Assembly (NCBI RefSeq): GCF_019703515.2
Contig: NC_059365.1
Location: forward strand, 38,578,001-38,642,000
Reading direction: 5' to 3'
Length of the DNA: 64,000 bases
Origin: Myxocyprinus asiaticus
Taxonomy: Eukaryota; Chordata; Actinopteri; Cypriniformes; Catostomidae
Under the pieces are notes generated by a model. That model made no database searches and was not told the DNA's origin. It saw only the letters and a program-made list of their open reading frames with translations. The position numbers and the translations under genes were made by a program. This document shows, one piece after another, positions 21,626 to 31,660 of this stretch. Every line of letters begins with the position of its first letter. Position 1 is the stretch's first letter.

Positions 21626-23206
21626 CAGGTGCATCTCAATAAATTAGAATGTCGTGGAAAAATTCATTTATTTCAGTAATTCAACTCAAATTGTGAAACT
21701 CGTGTATTAAATAAATTCAGTGCACACAGACTGAAGTAGTTTAAGTCTTTGGTTCTTTTAATTGTGATGATTTTGGCTCACATTTAACAAAAACCCACCA
21801 ATTCACTATCTCAAAAAATTAGAATATGGTGACATGCCAATCAGCTAATCAACTCAAAACACCTGCAAAGGTTTCCTGAGCCTTCAAAATGGTCTCTCAG
21901 TTTGGTTCACTAGGCTACACAATCATGGGGAAGACTGCTGATCTGACAGTTGTCCAGAAGACAATCATTGACACCCTTCACAAGGGGGTAAGCCACAAAC
22001 ATTCATTGCCAAAGAAGCTGGCTGTTCACAGATTGCTGTATCCAAGCATGTTAACAGAAAGTTGAGTGGAAGGAAAAAGTGTGGAAGAAAAAGATGCACA
22101 ACCAACCAAGAGAACTGCACCCTTATGAGGATTGTCAAGCAAAATCGATTCAAGAATTTGGGTGAACTTCACAAGGAATGGACTGAGGCTGGGGTCAAGG
22201 CATCAAGAGCCACCACACACAGACGTGTCAAGGAATTTGGCTACAGTTGTCGTATTCCTCTTGTTAAGCCACTCCTGAAACACAGACAACGTCAGAGGCA
22301 TCTTACCTGGGCTAAGGAGAAGAAGAACTGGACTGTTGCCCAGTGGTCCAAAGTCCTCTTTTCAGATGAGAGCAAGTTTTGTATTTCATTTGGAAACCAA
22401 GGTCCTAGAGTCTGGAGGAAGGGTGGAGAAGCTCATAGCCCAAGTTGCAGTCCAGTGTTAAGTTTCCACAGTTTGTGATGATTTGGGGTGCAATGTCATC
22501 TGCTGGTGTTGGTCCATTGTGTTTTTTGAAAACCAAAGTCACTGCACCCGTTTACCAAGAAATTTTGGAGCACTTCATGCTTCCTTCTGCTGACCAGCTT
22601 TTTAAAGATGCTGATTTCATTTTCCAGCAGGATTTGGCACCTGCCCACACTGCCAAAAGCACCAAAAGTTGGTTAAATGACCATGGTTTTGGTGTGCTTG
22701 ACTGGCCAGCAAACTCACCAGACCTGAACCCCATAGAGAATCTATGGGGTATTGTTAAGAGGAAAATGAGAAACAAGAGACCAAAAAATGCAGATGAGCT
22801 GAAGGCCACTGTCAAAGAAACCTGGGCTTCCATACCACCTCAGCAGTGCCACAAACTGATCACCTCCATGCCACGCCGAATTGAGGCAGTAATTAAAGCA
22901 AAATGAGCCCCTACCAAGTATTGAGTACATATACAGTAAATGAACATACTTTCCAGAAGGCCAACAATTCACTAAAAATGTTTTTTTTTTATTGCTCTTA
23001 TGATGTATTCTAATTTTTTGAGACAGTGAATTGGTGGGTTTTTGTTAAATGTGAGCCAAAATCATCACAATTAAAAGAACCAAAGACTTGAACTACTTCA
23101 GTCTGTGTGCATTGAATTTATTTAATACATGAGTTTCACAATTTGAGTTGAATTACTGAAATAAATGAACTTTTCCACGACATTCTAATTTATTGAGATG
23201 CACCTG
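21626..23206 (+). mobile_element. Tc1/mariner transposon, near full length, about 210-bp TIRs
   Basis: The 1,581-bp element is flanked by TA on both sides (21624-21625, 23207-23208). Terminal inverted repeats start CAGGTGCATCTCAATAAA and extend inward about 210 bp (to near AAAAAATTAGAATA), an IR/DR-like long-TIR form. The two arms remain very similar, suggesting a fairly recent insertion. It contains one transposase gene in broken frames. Confidence 0.92.
21925..22906 (+). pseudogene. Tc1-like DD34E transposase, two frameshifts
   Basis: The gene starts MGKTADLTVVQKTIIDTLHK at 21925. The frame changes near 21985 (a G-run, one base short) and again near 22430-22450. The middle frame (22062-22478) holds the helix-turn-helix tail and FSDESKF with the first catalytic Asp; the last frame (22445-22906) holds QQDLAPAHTA with the second Asp and DLNPIENLWG with the Glu, the DD34E triad. 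The total, about 325 codons, fits Tc1 transposases (about 340). The family cuts at TA and acts in the nucleus on its own TIRs. All catalytic residues survive, but the two frame breaks make the copy inactive. Confidence 0.9.
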
Positions 23207-23492
23207 TATGTGGCCGATAAATGCGACCTCCGGAGGACGCAGCCTTCCAAATGAGACACAGCCTTTGTTCGTGTCTTGTCTGTCACTCTGTCGCCATTTA
23301 TTGTTTCCACCGGGTACCTAAAATGCTGCCACACAAACGATTTAAAAGCGGCGGGGGCATCTTCTATGCTAATTTCACCCTCACACTCCGTCATGCTGAT
23401 ATCATGAGACAGCTTTTCACCTCAACGGGAAATATAGTCACGTTTTAATATCGCGAGATCTCGTGGCACAAGATCACACCCCTAATGATGAT

Positions 23493-24000
23493 CGATATGA
23501 AAAATTTTATTTGGTACTTCTGCTGACTGAAGCCATGACAGAAGCGCTAAATGCAGTCTTATAATTAAAACGCAGCCTTTTAAGGTTTAGTAACCACAAA
23601 AGGCCATATTGCGATTTCAATCTTAATTCAGTCAATCATGCAGCATTAATGGATATCATACCGATGTCTCAGAAGTCTGCTGGTTTCAAAGCATTTAAGG
23701 TTTCCCTCATCATGTAGCCTATAGGTAAGTGCCACTTTCACAACTGTCACGTCCGTCTATAGCAGTTTTTCTGCATTAACGTGAAAACAAGAAAGAATAA
23801 AAACTAAATATTACATGTTCTTAAGAGTGCCAACCCTTCTTCATATTGTGGCTATTATTATTTCTGGATTGTGCATTTGAATTCAAAGAGATTTTTTAAA
23901 AAAGTGTGTCACTAATTAATTCTAAATAAAAAAACAGTTTTTTCATATTGGCTGGTGTAACTGAGTCAGGTTTGTAGGCATCCTTGCTCACACATGCTTT
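23493..24000. other. intronic sequence, unassigned
   Basis: No gene. A block near 23550-23630 (AAAACGCAGCC ... CACAAAAGGCC) faintly resembles repeat family A. The last 60 bp lead into the truncated edge of the Tc1 remnant at 24001. Confidence 0.45.
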
Positions 24001-24790
24001 TTAAGTTCTGCCCACTTTGTTGTCCTTAAGCCATTTTGCCACAACTTTGGAGGTGTGCTTGGGGTCACTGTCCATTTGGAAGACCCATTTGTGACCGAGC
24101 TTTAACTTCCAGATGATGTCTTGAGATGTTGCTTCAATATATCCACATAATTTTCCTTCCTCATGATGCCATCTATTTTGTGAAGTGCACCAGTCCCTCC
24201 TGCAGCAAAGCACCCCCAAAACATGATGCTGCCACCCCCATGCTTCACAGTTCAGATGGTGTTCTTCAGCTTGCAAGTCTCACCCTTTTTTCTCCAAACA
24301 TAACGATGGTCATTATGGCCAAAAAGTTCCATTTTTGTTTCATCAGACCAGAGGACATTTCTCCAAAAAGTAAGATCTTTGTCCCCATGTGCACTTGCAA
24401 ACTGTAGTCTGGCTTTTTTTATGGCAGTTTTAGAGCAGTGGCTTCTTCCTTGCTGAGCAGCCTTTCAGGTTATGTCGATATAGGACTCGTTTTACTGTGG
24501 ATATAGATACTTGTCTACCTGTTTCCTACAGCAGCTTCACAAGGTCCTTTGCTGTTGTTCTGGGAATGATTTGCACTTTTCGCACCAAACTATGTTCATC
24601 TCTAAGAGACAGAATGCATCTCCTTCCTGAGCAGTATGATGGCTTTGTGGTCCCATGGTGTTTATACTTGCGTACTATTGTTTGTACAATTGCTCCCAAG
24701 GATGAACCAGATTTGTGGAGGTCCACAGTTTTGTTTCTGAGGTCTTGGCTGATTTATTTTGATTTTCCAATGATGTCAAGCAAAGAGGCA
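24001..24790 (-). pseudogene. Tc1-like transposase fragment (SB/Tdr1-like)
   Basis: Minus-strand frames preserve the N-terminal paired-like DNA-binding part (DLHKSGSSLGAIVQTIVRKY, then VRKVQIIPRTTAKDLVKLL, 24526-24726) and part of the catalytic core (HEEGKLCGYIEATSQDI, FQMDSDPKHTSKVVAKWL, 24001-24276). The second catalytic Asp of the DDE triad is in MDSDPKHT. The third acidic residue is lost because the copy is cut at 24001. Between the blocks the frame is broken by stops and indels. It is inactive, and sense with respect to stox2. Confidence 0.85.
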
Positions 24791-25055
24791 CTGAGTTTGA
24801 AGTTACACCTCCAATTAGCCAATTAGCCTATCAGAAGCTAATTGGCTAATTGTCTAAAGGCTTGACATCATTTTCTGGAATTTTCCAAGCTGCTTAAAGG
24901 CACAGTTAACTTAGTGTATGTAAACGTCTGACCCACTGGAATTGTGATATAGTCAATTAAAAGTGAATCAATCTGTTTGTAAACAATTGTTGGAAAAATT
25001 ACCTGTGTCATGCACATAGCAGATGCATTTCTGTCTTCAACTGTATGTACTGATA
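24001..25055 (-). mobile_element. Tc1 transposon, Tdr1/Sleeping Beauty-like family, 3'-truncated
   Basis: The 5' end lies at about 25055 on the minus strand (TACAGTTGAAGA...). Its TIR is shortened by an internal deletion near 25030-25040. The inner repeat GACCCACTGGAATTGTG and the AATTGTTTACAAACAG direct-repeat block typical of this family are present. The 3' end, including the right TIR and the end of the transposase, is missing beyond 24001. Confidence 0.85.
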
Positions 25056-25210
25056 TTGAATTAAATATGAGTGAATTTACATATGTACATGAGATATTTA
25101 TTTACATTATTGCACTATGTGAGAGTCCTGAGGCAGTTTAATTGTTCATGTGGAAAACGGCCTGAGGGTAGAAACTTCTTGTTCTTCTGCCTGGATGTCC
25201 TGGCAACAGC

Positions 25211-26100
25211 TCATGTGGCAGGTTGAACTTCCTCAGCTGATGAAAGAATTACAAACTCTACTGAGCCTTCTTCACAATGGAGTCTATGTGTGTGTGTGTG
25301 GGGGGGGTGGGGGGGGGGTGGGGGTGTGAGTGCGGGGGGATTTTTCCTGAAGTCCACTATCATCTCCACTGTTTTGAGTGTGTTCAGCTCAAGGTTGTTG
25401 TGAATGCACCAGACAGCCAGCTGATCAACCTCCCATCTGTATGCAGACTCCAGGAGCTTGACAGTGGGGTCTTTTGTAGTGCAGTCATTTGTGTACATGG
25501 AGAAGAGCAGTGGAGACAGAATGCATCCTTGAGGAGCATCAGTGCTAATAGTGAGGGTCCCGGATGTGAGTTTCCCCAGTCTCACTAGCTGCTGCCTATC
25601 TGTCAGAAAGCTGGTGATTCATTGACAGATTGGGGTGGGCACAAAGAGCTGAACTGAAGTCCACAAATAGTATCCTTGAGTAAGTCCCAGGTCTGTCGAG
25701 GTGCTGCAGGATATAATACAGTCATGTTGACATCATCATCCACAGACCTGTTTGCTCAGTAAACAAACTGAAGGGGGTCCAGTAGGGGTCCAGTGATGTC
25801 CTTCAGGTAGGCCAAAACCAGTCTCTCAAATGACTTCATGACCACAGACGTGAGAGCGACAGGTCTATGGTCATTTAGTCCTGTGATTTTGGGTTTTTTG
25901 GGGACCAGAATGATGGTGAAGTGTTTGAAGCGGCATGGAACTTCACACTGCTCCAGTGATCTATTGAAGATCTGTGTGAAGATGGGGGCCAGTTGGTCAG
26001 AGCAGACATTCAGACAGGCAGGTGAAACACCGTTTGGGCCTGAAGCTTTCCTAGTCTTTTGTTTCCGAAAGACCCTGCACACATCCTTCTCACAGATCAT
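25211..26100 (-). pseudogene. LINE reverse transcriptase, catalytic site deleted
   Basis: The upstream frame (25756-26100) has VFRKQKTRKASGPNGVSPAC, then IIL-VPKKPKITGLNDHRPVA, the RT finger motifs. A second frame (25211-25585) carries the STDAPQGCILSPLLFS motif B. Between LL and SAYRWEV the family's FADD catalytic block is gone, removing the two active-site aspartates. C-terminal VWCIHNNLELNTLKTVEMIV is retained. A frame break separates the halves, and motif A lies in that break. The enzyme is inactive. In life it would reverse transcribe the element RNA at a nicked target in the nucleus. Confidence 0.85.
25291..25339 (+). repeat. TG/G-rich run inside the LINE
   Basis: A (TG)n stretch grades into G-runs of 4-9 on the plus strand. 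It is inserted where intact relatives of this LINE have coding sequence, so it is a local expansion. It could form a G-quadruplex on the strand antisense to stox2. Confidence 0.8.
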
Positions 26101-27419
26101 AAGTGCAGATTGTCTAGCTTGAGGGGGGAGAAGGGGTGTTGCAGAAGGTGTTGGTGTGTGTGAAGATCAGAGCGGGGGAGGGGTGTGAGACTGGGCTTTT
26201 CAAACCTGCAGTAAAACACATTAATTTCATCAGCCATTAGTTGACTCTCTACAGAGCGAGGGGGAGGTGTCATATACTTGGTAATGCTTTTTAGGCCTTT
26301 CCACACAGATGCAGGACCATTGGCTGAAAACTGGTTTTTCAGCTTCTCAGAGTAGCTTCTTTTAGCCACTCTGATTTCCTTAGTCAATGTGTTCTTGGCC
26401 TGGTTGTACAATATTTTATCTCCACTTCTGTAAGTATCCTCTTTGACATGATGAAGCTGTCTGAGTTTTCCTGTAAACCATGGTTTATCGTTATTGAATG
26501 ATAAAAATGTCATAGTAAGGATGCACATATCCTCACATAAAATGATATATGATGTCACAGTATCTGTGAGCTCGTCCAGGTTGGTGGCTGCAGCCTCAAA
26601 AACACTCCAATCAGTGCAGTCAAAGCAGGCTTGTAGTTCCAGCTCTGCTTCATTGGTCCATATCTTTACAGTCCTTACTACAGGTTTAGCTGATTTCAGT
26701 TTCTGTCTGTAGGTTGGAAGAAGATGAACCAGACAGTGATCAGAGAGTTCCAAAGCTGCTCTAGGGACAGAGCGATAAGCATCCTTTATTGTTGTGTAGC
26801 AGTGATCCAGCATATTTCTGTCTCTGGTTGGGCATGTAATGTGCTGTTTGTATTTGGGCAGTTCACGTGTGAGGTTTGCTCTGTTAAAATCCCCAAAAAT
26901 AATAATAACTGAGTCCGGGTATTGTTGTTCCGTGTCTGTGATGTGATCAGCCAGCTGTTGCAGTGCGGCACTCACGCACGACGTGATACAAACACTCACC
27001 AGAATAAACGAGGAAAACTCCCGCGGCGAGTAGAAAGACTTACAGTTGATGAAGAGCGCTTCTAAATTAGGACAGCACATCTTCTTTAACGTTGTTACAT
27101 CTGTACACCACCTTTCATTGATGTAAAATCATGTTCCACCGCCTCTCGTTTTCCCCGATGATTCCGCAACACGATCCACTCTGAACAGCTAGAAGCCCGG
27201 CAGATGAAACACGCTGTCCGGGATGGCTTCATTCAGCCAGGTTTCTGTGAAGCACAGAGCAGCGGAGTTAGAAAAGTCCTTATTTGTTTGAGTAAGCAGA
27301 AGCAGTTCGTCCATTTTGTTGGCGAGGGAGCGGACATTTGCCAGATGAATAATCGGCAGCGGAGTCCTAAAGCCACACTGACGAAGCCTCACAAGTGCGC
27401 CGGTTCGCTTCCCTCGCAT
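26097..27419 (-). pseudogene. LINE APE endonuclease plus linker
   Basis: The first frame (27189-27419) has IIHLANVRSLANKMDELLLL and CFTETWLNEAIPD, the N-terminal Asn and catalytic Glu motifs of apurinic-type endonucleases. The next (26097-27080) has IIIFGDFNRANL (Asp/Asn) and [15 protein letters not shown] (the SDH motif), then a linker through [20 protein letters not shown] to ANGPASVWKGLKSITKY. So all main endonuclease motifs remain but in two frames. The 327-codon frame is the longest intact coding stretch of this LINE. A Met start at 27080 falls inside the domain, so it is not a true start. Confidence 0.85.
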
Positions 27420-28317
27420 GCATCTTTTGGATCACTTGTAGAGCAACACATCACCTCCAACTAAGATGTCTAATAAAATGTCCAAATAATCAAACACTGG
27501 CAAGAAATGATAAGGTATGCTCTACCGATTATTCAGCAGTTCATCACTGGTGAAACTGATCAGGAAAGAGTGACAAAAAACATGACAAACTAACAAAAGT
27601 AACAAAAATGCTAGAGAGCTCCACACCAGAGCAGCCATCTGCGGCACCATCTAAGAGGCTACTTAGAGGCCACATAGGTTGCATATTCATTACAATGGGC
27701 ATTAACACTCTGGGGTCTGAGGGTGTTTTGGGCCCTGGAGAAGTTTTGACATGCCTTGACATTTGTGCTTTTTTCAGTTGCTTAAAACATATTAATGGCT
27801 AAAGTCTGATAACACTGTATTCAGCACAAACTGGGCTACAACAATATGTGAGCAACATGTATGTACATGTTTGTATTTTTGAGAAAATAACATTTATGCG
27901 TGGTTTTTGAAAAAAACAAAAATTTTAAGTCACTGAAATAAGGCCATATAACACATACTAAACATTTGTTCACAAGACTTTTGAGAACTGGATTTTGTAG
28001 CCTAGAGTTTTTGCTATAAAATGATATGAAAACCATCCTGATCACTCACATAAAAAACAATATAGTCATTTAACTTTTGTAAGACACTTTTAGTGTTAGA
28101 AAGGCCATATGCGAGGAGGCGTGGATGATCATGAATATTGATGTGATTCACACCTGAGGAGAAAAAGACCCCTCCCCTGAGAGAGAATGAATGTGAGGAG
28201 ACTTAATGATTGAATGTATTGTTTGTAGCTTATTCACAAAATCAAGTTTAAGTTAAAACAAGTAATCTGACTATACATTTTCATTACATAAAGACTTTAC
28301 TTAAAAACTTTAGACCT

Positions 28318-28560
28318 ACACTATCGTTTAAAAGTTTTAGATCTGTACGATTTTTTTAATGTTTTTAAAAGAAGTCTCTTCTGCTCACCAAGGTTGCATT
28401 TATTTGATCCAAAATACAGCAAAAACAGTGATATTGTGAAATATTTTTACAATTTAAAATAACTTTTCTATTTGAATATATTTTAAAATGCAATTTATTC
28501 CTGTGATCAAAGCTGAATTTTCAGCATCATTACTGCATCATCCTTCAGAAATCAGAAAGC
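28318..28560 (+). repeat. dispersed repeat family B (TCTTCTGCTCACCAAGG), left half
   Basis: Blocks GTCTCTTCTGCTCACCAAGG, GCATTTATTTGATCCAAAA, TTTACAATTTAAAATAAC and GAATTTTCAGCATCATTACT are signatures of a highly abundant cyprinid repeat. It is nested inside the piggyBac-like element. A second copy, split in two, lies at 35480-35760 and 37407-37535. Confidence 0.75.
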
Positions 28561-28795
28561 TGATTTTCTAATATGGGCATATTTACAGCACATTTTACAA
28601 ATTTACACCCAAACAGATATTTGCAAGCACAAGCTTTGTTGATGATGAGGCAGCATAAACACTAGTTAAAATATAATCTAAACATTCATATTATTTTTAT
28701 ATCATATTACATATCATACAGCATACAATTTAAATACCTGCTTAAATATGTCCATGTTTATATAAAATAGCATGTCAACTAATGTAAGTAAAGAC

Positions 28796-29095
28796 TTACT
28801 CATCCGAAATTGTACCCTCATCGGAGTCCCACTCTTCTTCTGAGGAAAATGTGAACTCTTCGTCACTATCCAGGAGCTTCCTCACCTGTGTAGTGTGCCA
28901 TCTTCCAAACGCAAAGGAAAGTGAATAAATCGGATGATGAACTTCATGTTTTTTAAGGCATTGTTGGGGGGTGTTTACCATTTGCATTGATCGTCTCAGC
29001 ACATTAGCGTATAAATAGCACGCTCTGTTGGTGGGTGTGATCACATTAGCGATAATTAGCTGAGCCAGGAGAAACTGTACATCGCTTTGTTTCAT
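28796..29095 (-). pseudogene. acidic N-terminal relic of piggyBac-like transposase
   Basis: The 99-codon minus-strand frame ends with VRKLLDSDEEFTFSSEEEWD and SDEGTISDE, an Asp/Glu/Ser-rich stretch such as commonly opens piggyBac-derived transposases. It lies about 390 bp inside the right terminus, the correct side and orientation for the start of the gene. The first 70 or so residues look like non-coding sequence. The DDD catalytic core and the C-terminal cysteine-rich finger are absent. The assignment depends on the TTAA ends as much as on the peptide. Confidence 0.45.
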
Positions 29096-29484
29096 ATAGA
29101 TTACATTGCAGGAGAATATTTGTTTTAAATTTGAATTGTTTCATTTAAAGGTAGACATTTTAAGCTTTCTTTAGACATATGTTTCATGTTTGTGTGATAA
29201 GTATTCGCAGAGTTTCAGTTCATTTGTTTTGTTTCAGAAAGATGTTCGCGGAGACAAAGTTGGCTGAAATCGCACCCTGTTTCTTTTCTTTATTTTACAA
29301 AAGCACAAGGTTTTGTTGTTATTGTGAGTGTACACAAATAAAAGTAGACCCTTTATAGTCTCTAATGATGTCTTACACTTATCTGTATTCCCAAAAATGA
29401 TGGAGTATTTTAAGTTGCTTCCGCTGTTATGAGGAAAACATCCAGCAGGACGTGCCGGCGCGTCCGTCGACACCTGAGGGTTAA

Positions 29485-30735
29485 ATCCCTCAAACGGTCA
29501 TCCATCACAATATTAATCTGGCGGTAGACTGTGGCTATCTGCTTTGTTACTGCAATCATGAAGCTGGGTTCATGATTTGCGTCAGGGCGACAACGGCAGT
29601 GCTGAGTGCCGCTTTGATTTCACTATGAAAACGCTTGCAAACACAAATGTCTCATTCTGCATTTTGGTGATGTGCTTTTGTGGTTATTAAAACATGCCTT
29701 ACATGCTTCTGAAACTAGATTTATATCACAAGTCCCACCTGGGCTTGTTTTGTACATAAAATATTGTTAAGAGCTCCTCTCTATATGATTTTATCACTGA
29801 CAGGGAAGCACTGTCAGAGATTCTTTTATTTACTAAGATAACAACCTCCACTGCTCTATCATAGGAGAGAGCATAACAGTCATCTAGAATGTCTATAGGA
29901 CCACCTTATTATGCTATTTTATGCTAAGTTTGTATGTTCATCTTGGTAGAAGGGCTCTGGTGCTGTGGCGTGTGCATCAGTGTAATGACTCCGGGCGGAC
30001 ACATTACAAAGGTTCTGCCCTTCACACCAGTGTTTATGCTGTATTAACGGTAAATGCGTTAATCGTGATTAAGAAAAATTAAGGCGTTAAACTTTTTTAA
30101 TTAATCGCAATAAATATGACACATTTCAAAATGAATGCTGTCCCTTTTAGAGCCATAAGTTGGGAAAACCACAAAGAGTTCTGGATATGTTTGAAGTCTA
30201 ATGCTCTTTCATTAGAATGGTTGGAAGACACTGCACAGCCCTTCTCAAAAGCCGGTGATGACAATCTTGCCCATGTTAAAACGTTTTTTTGTTTTTTATG
30301 GCTGTATTCTTGTCATACAATCTGCAATTTATGGCTTGAACTGAGTTTCAAAGTAGGCTTGATGAATGCAAAGATTAAACGAATGCCTGGGACTTAAAAA
30401 GGAAAAAACAAAGTGAGAAAATAAAAGAAACAAAAGAAATTGGTAGGCTAAAGTCATCTTTAAAAGCATCAAGGTTTACGGCTTCAGTCACTTCCGCAAT
30501 AACTGAAGGACCAAAAAGGAGAATAAAGAAAAAGTGAGGTGATTATAAATTCCAGAGGGGGTGCACAGCAGATTTTTTGTGAGCTGGAGAACTCAAGAGG
30601 GGCCCCTCGGTTGGAGCTAACTGAGATCTTGCAGTTTACTGAAATCTTGTGTCAGCTAGGGTAGAAACAAAAGACAACGAAGAAAATGTGTGATAGACCA
30701 ATTCAGAGAGAGGCGAGAGAGATGGAGACAGCTCT
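29485..30735. other. intronic sequence, unassigned
   Basis: No gene. An inverted motif GCGTTAATCGTGATTAA ... TTAAGGCGTTAA at about 30055-30090 resembles ends of a fish DNA element. A 93-codon plus-strand frame at 30116-30397 follows but has no known domain. The A-rich coding-like stretch 30400-30540 may be LINE-related but is too broken to assign. Confidence 0.4.
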
Positions 30736-31660
30736 GGATTGTATAAAGACCAGTACAGCCATTTTGCTGGATTTATCTAGGGTTTTCACAACATTGATCA
30801 CTGCACTTTGTTAAAGAGACGTCATAGGTTTGAGTTCTCAAATCAAGCTTTTGAAAGATTAGAAAACTATCTGATGGCTTTAATTCATCTCTTTTGCCAA
30901 TTGCTAAGGGTGTTCTTCAGGGGTCAGTCTTAGGCCCTTTTCTATTTTCCATATACACTACCAGTCAAAAGTTTTGAAACACTTGACTGAAATATTTCTC
31001 ATGATCTTAAAAATCTTTTGATCTGAAGGTGAGGCTTAAATGTTTGAAATTAGTTTTGTAGATAAAAATATAATTGTGCCAACATATTAATTTATTTCAT
31101 TATAAAACTAAAATTTAATACAAAAAAAAAAGTTTTTGAAATTGATGACTTGGACCAAATAATAAAGAAAAGCAGCCAATAAGTGCCCAACATATATGGG
31201 AACTCCTTCAATGCTGTTTAAAAAGCATCCCAGGGTGATACCTCAAGAAGTTGGTTGAGAAAATGTCAAGAGTACATGTCTGCAAAATCTTGGCAAAGGG
31301 TGACTACTTTGAAGATGCTAAAATATAACACAGTTTTGATTTATTTTGGATTTTGTTTAGTCACAACATAATTCCCATAGTTCCATTTATGTTATTCCAT
31401 AGTTTTGATGACTTTACTATTATTCTAAAATGTGAAAAAAAAATTATAATAAAGAATGAGTAAGTGTTTTAAAACTTTTGACCGGTAGTGTAGATAAATC
31501 TGTTTTAGTACACCAAATCCCAGGTATCATATTAATACAGATGATCCATTCCCACAAGGATTTCGTGGCACTTTTTCTTTATTATTGTGGCCCAAAAATG
31601 AATTTTCAGCAGTTTTTTTATAAAATGCGATGTTTTTGCAGTGTTTTTTGTTTAGTTTTG
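30736..31660 (+). pseudogene. LINE reverse transcriptase fragment, split by a MITE
   Basis: Translated in shifting frames, 30736-30953 gives TAILLDLSR-F-T-IDHC-L (RT motif A region) followed by FANC*GCSSGVSLR-F, a decayed form of the motif B pattern [10 protein letters not shown]. The reading is cut at 30953 by the Tc1-derived MITE and resumes at 31493, where VLVHQIPG and a Y-x-x-TDD-like stretch (about 31530-31545) may be the catalytic region. Many stops are present. The match to L2-type RT is by motif order only. Confidence 0.55.
30954..31492 (+). mobile_element. Tc1-derived MITE (ACTACCGGTCAAAAGTTT ends), complete copy 2
   Basis: The 539-bp element has both ends: TACACTACCAGTCAAAAGTT at the left and AACTTTTGACCGGTAGTGTA at the right, with TA target bases. 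The body matches the copy at 20541-21078 in reverse orientation. It carries the decayed 3' portion of a Tc1-like transposase (for example the frame around GDTSRSWLRKCQEYMS-like residues at about 31220-31290) but not the catalytic core. Confidence 0.85.

Larger units (their letters stand above)
21422..23263. mobile_element. long-TIR fold-back element (GGCTGTGTCTCGTTTGG arms)
   Basis: The left arm (21422-21480) reads GGCTGTGTCTCGTTTGG ... CTCCGGAGGTCGCATTTGTC; the right arm (about 23209-23263) is its inverse with about 90 percent match by eye. The arms of 55-58 bp originally enclosed a short AT-rich interior (including an ATT repeat at about 21512-21535). A Tc1 element later inserted immediately beside the right arm. 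It has no protein of its own. Confidence 0.75.
20483..23484 (-). mobile_element. hAT element with perfect TSD, host of three later insertions
   Basis: Termini TAGGGGTGTGA and TCACACCCCTA are an 11-bp perfect inverted repeat. ATGATGAT is present on both sides (20475-20482 and 23485-23492), a perfect hAT-type 8-bp duplication. A BED-finger frame on the minus strand (21295-21477) is a remnant of its transposase. The element has been enlarged by a Tc1-derived MITE (20541-about 21078), a fold-back element (21422-23263) and a Tc1 transposon inside the latter. Without these it would be about 0.6 kb. Confidence 0.8.
25100..27650 (-). mobile_element. APE-type LINE (Rex1/L2-like, Jockey superfamily), degenerate
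   Basis: On the minus strand the order is endonuclease (about 27420-26700), a linker, reverse transcriptase (about 26100-25380) and a 3' region, as in APE-type non-LTR retrotransposons. Sequence matches a very common fish LINE family I recognise by its protein. It has several deletions and frame breaks, a G-rich expansion at 25300-25338, and no clear poly(A) or short repeat at its low-coordinate end. Exact clade (Rex1 versus L2/CR1) is uncertain. Confidence 0.8.
27702..29484 (-). mobile_element. piggyBac-like element, TTAA-flanked
   Basis: TTAA at 27702-27705 and 29481-29484 flanks termini that are inverted relatives: TTAACACTCTGGGGTCTGAG on the left and, read inward on the minus strand, TTAACCCTCAGGTGTCGACG on the right. 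A TTAA duplication with CCYT-type ends is diagnostic of piggyBac. The 1.78-kb interior has only a small relic of a transposase and contains a later repeat at 28318-28560. Confidence 0.75.

Noticed and set aside
22552..22972. Minus-strand frames of 93 and 76 codons opposite the Tc1 transposase
   Set aside because: They are antisense shadows of the transposase catalytic region.
25277..26122. Plus-strand frames of 94-103 codons opposite the LINE
   Set aside because: They are antisense shadows of the LINE RT; the minus strand carries the conserved motifs.
30116..30397. 93-codon plus-strand frame as a host exon
   Set aside because: No splice-bounded context on the stox2 strand, no recognised domain, and it follows inverted GCGTTAA motifs typical of a mobile element.
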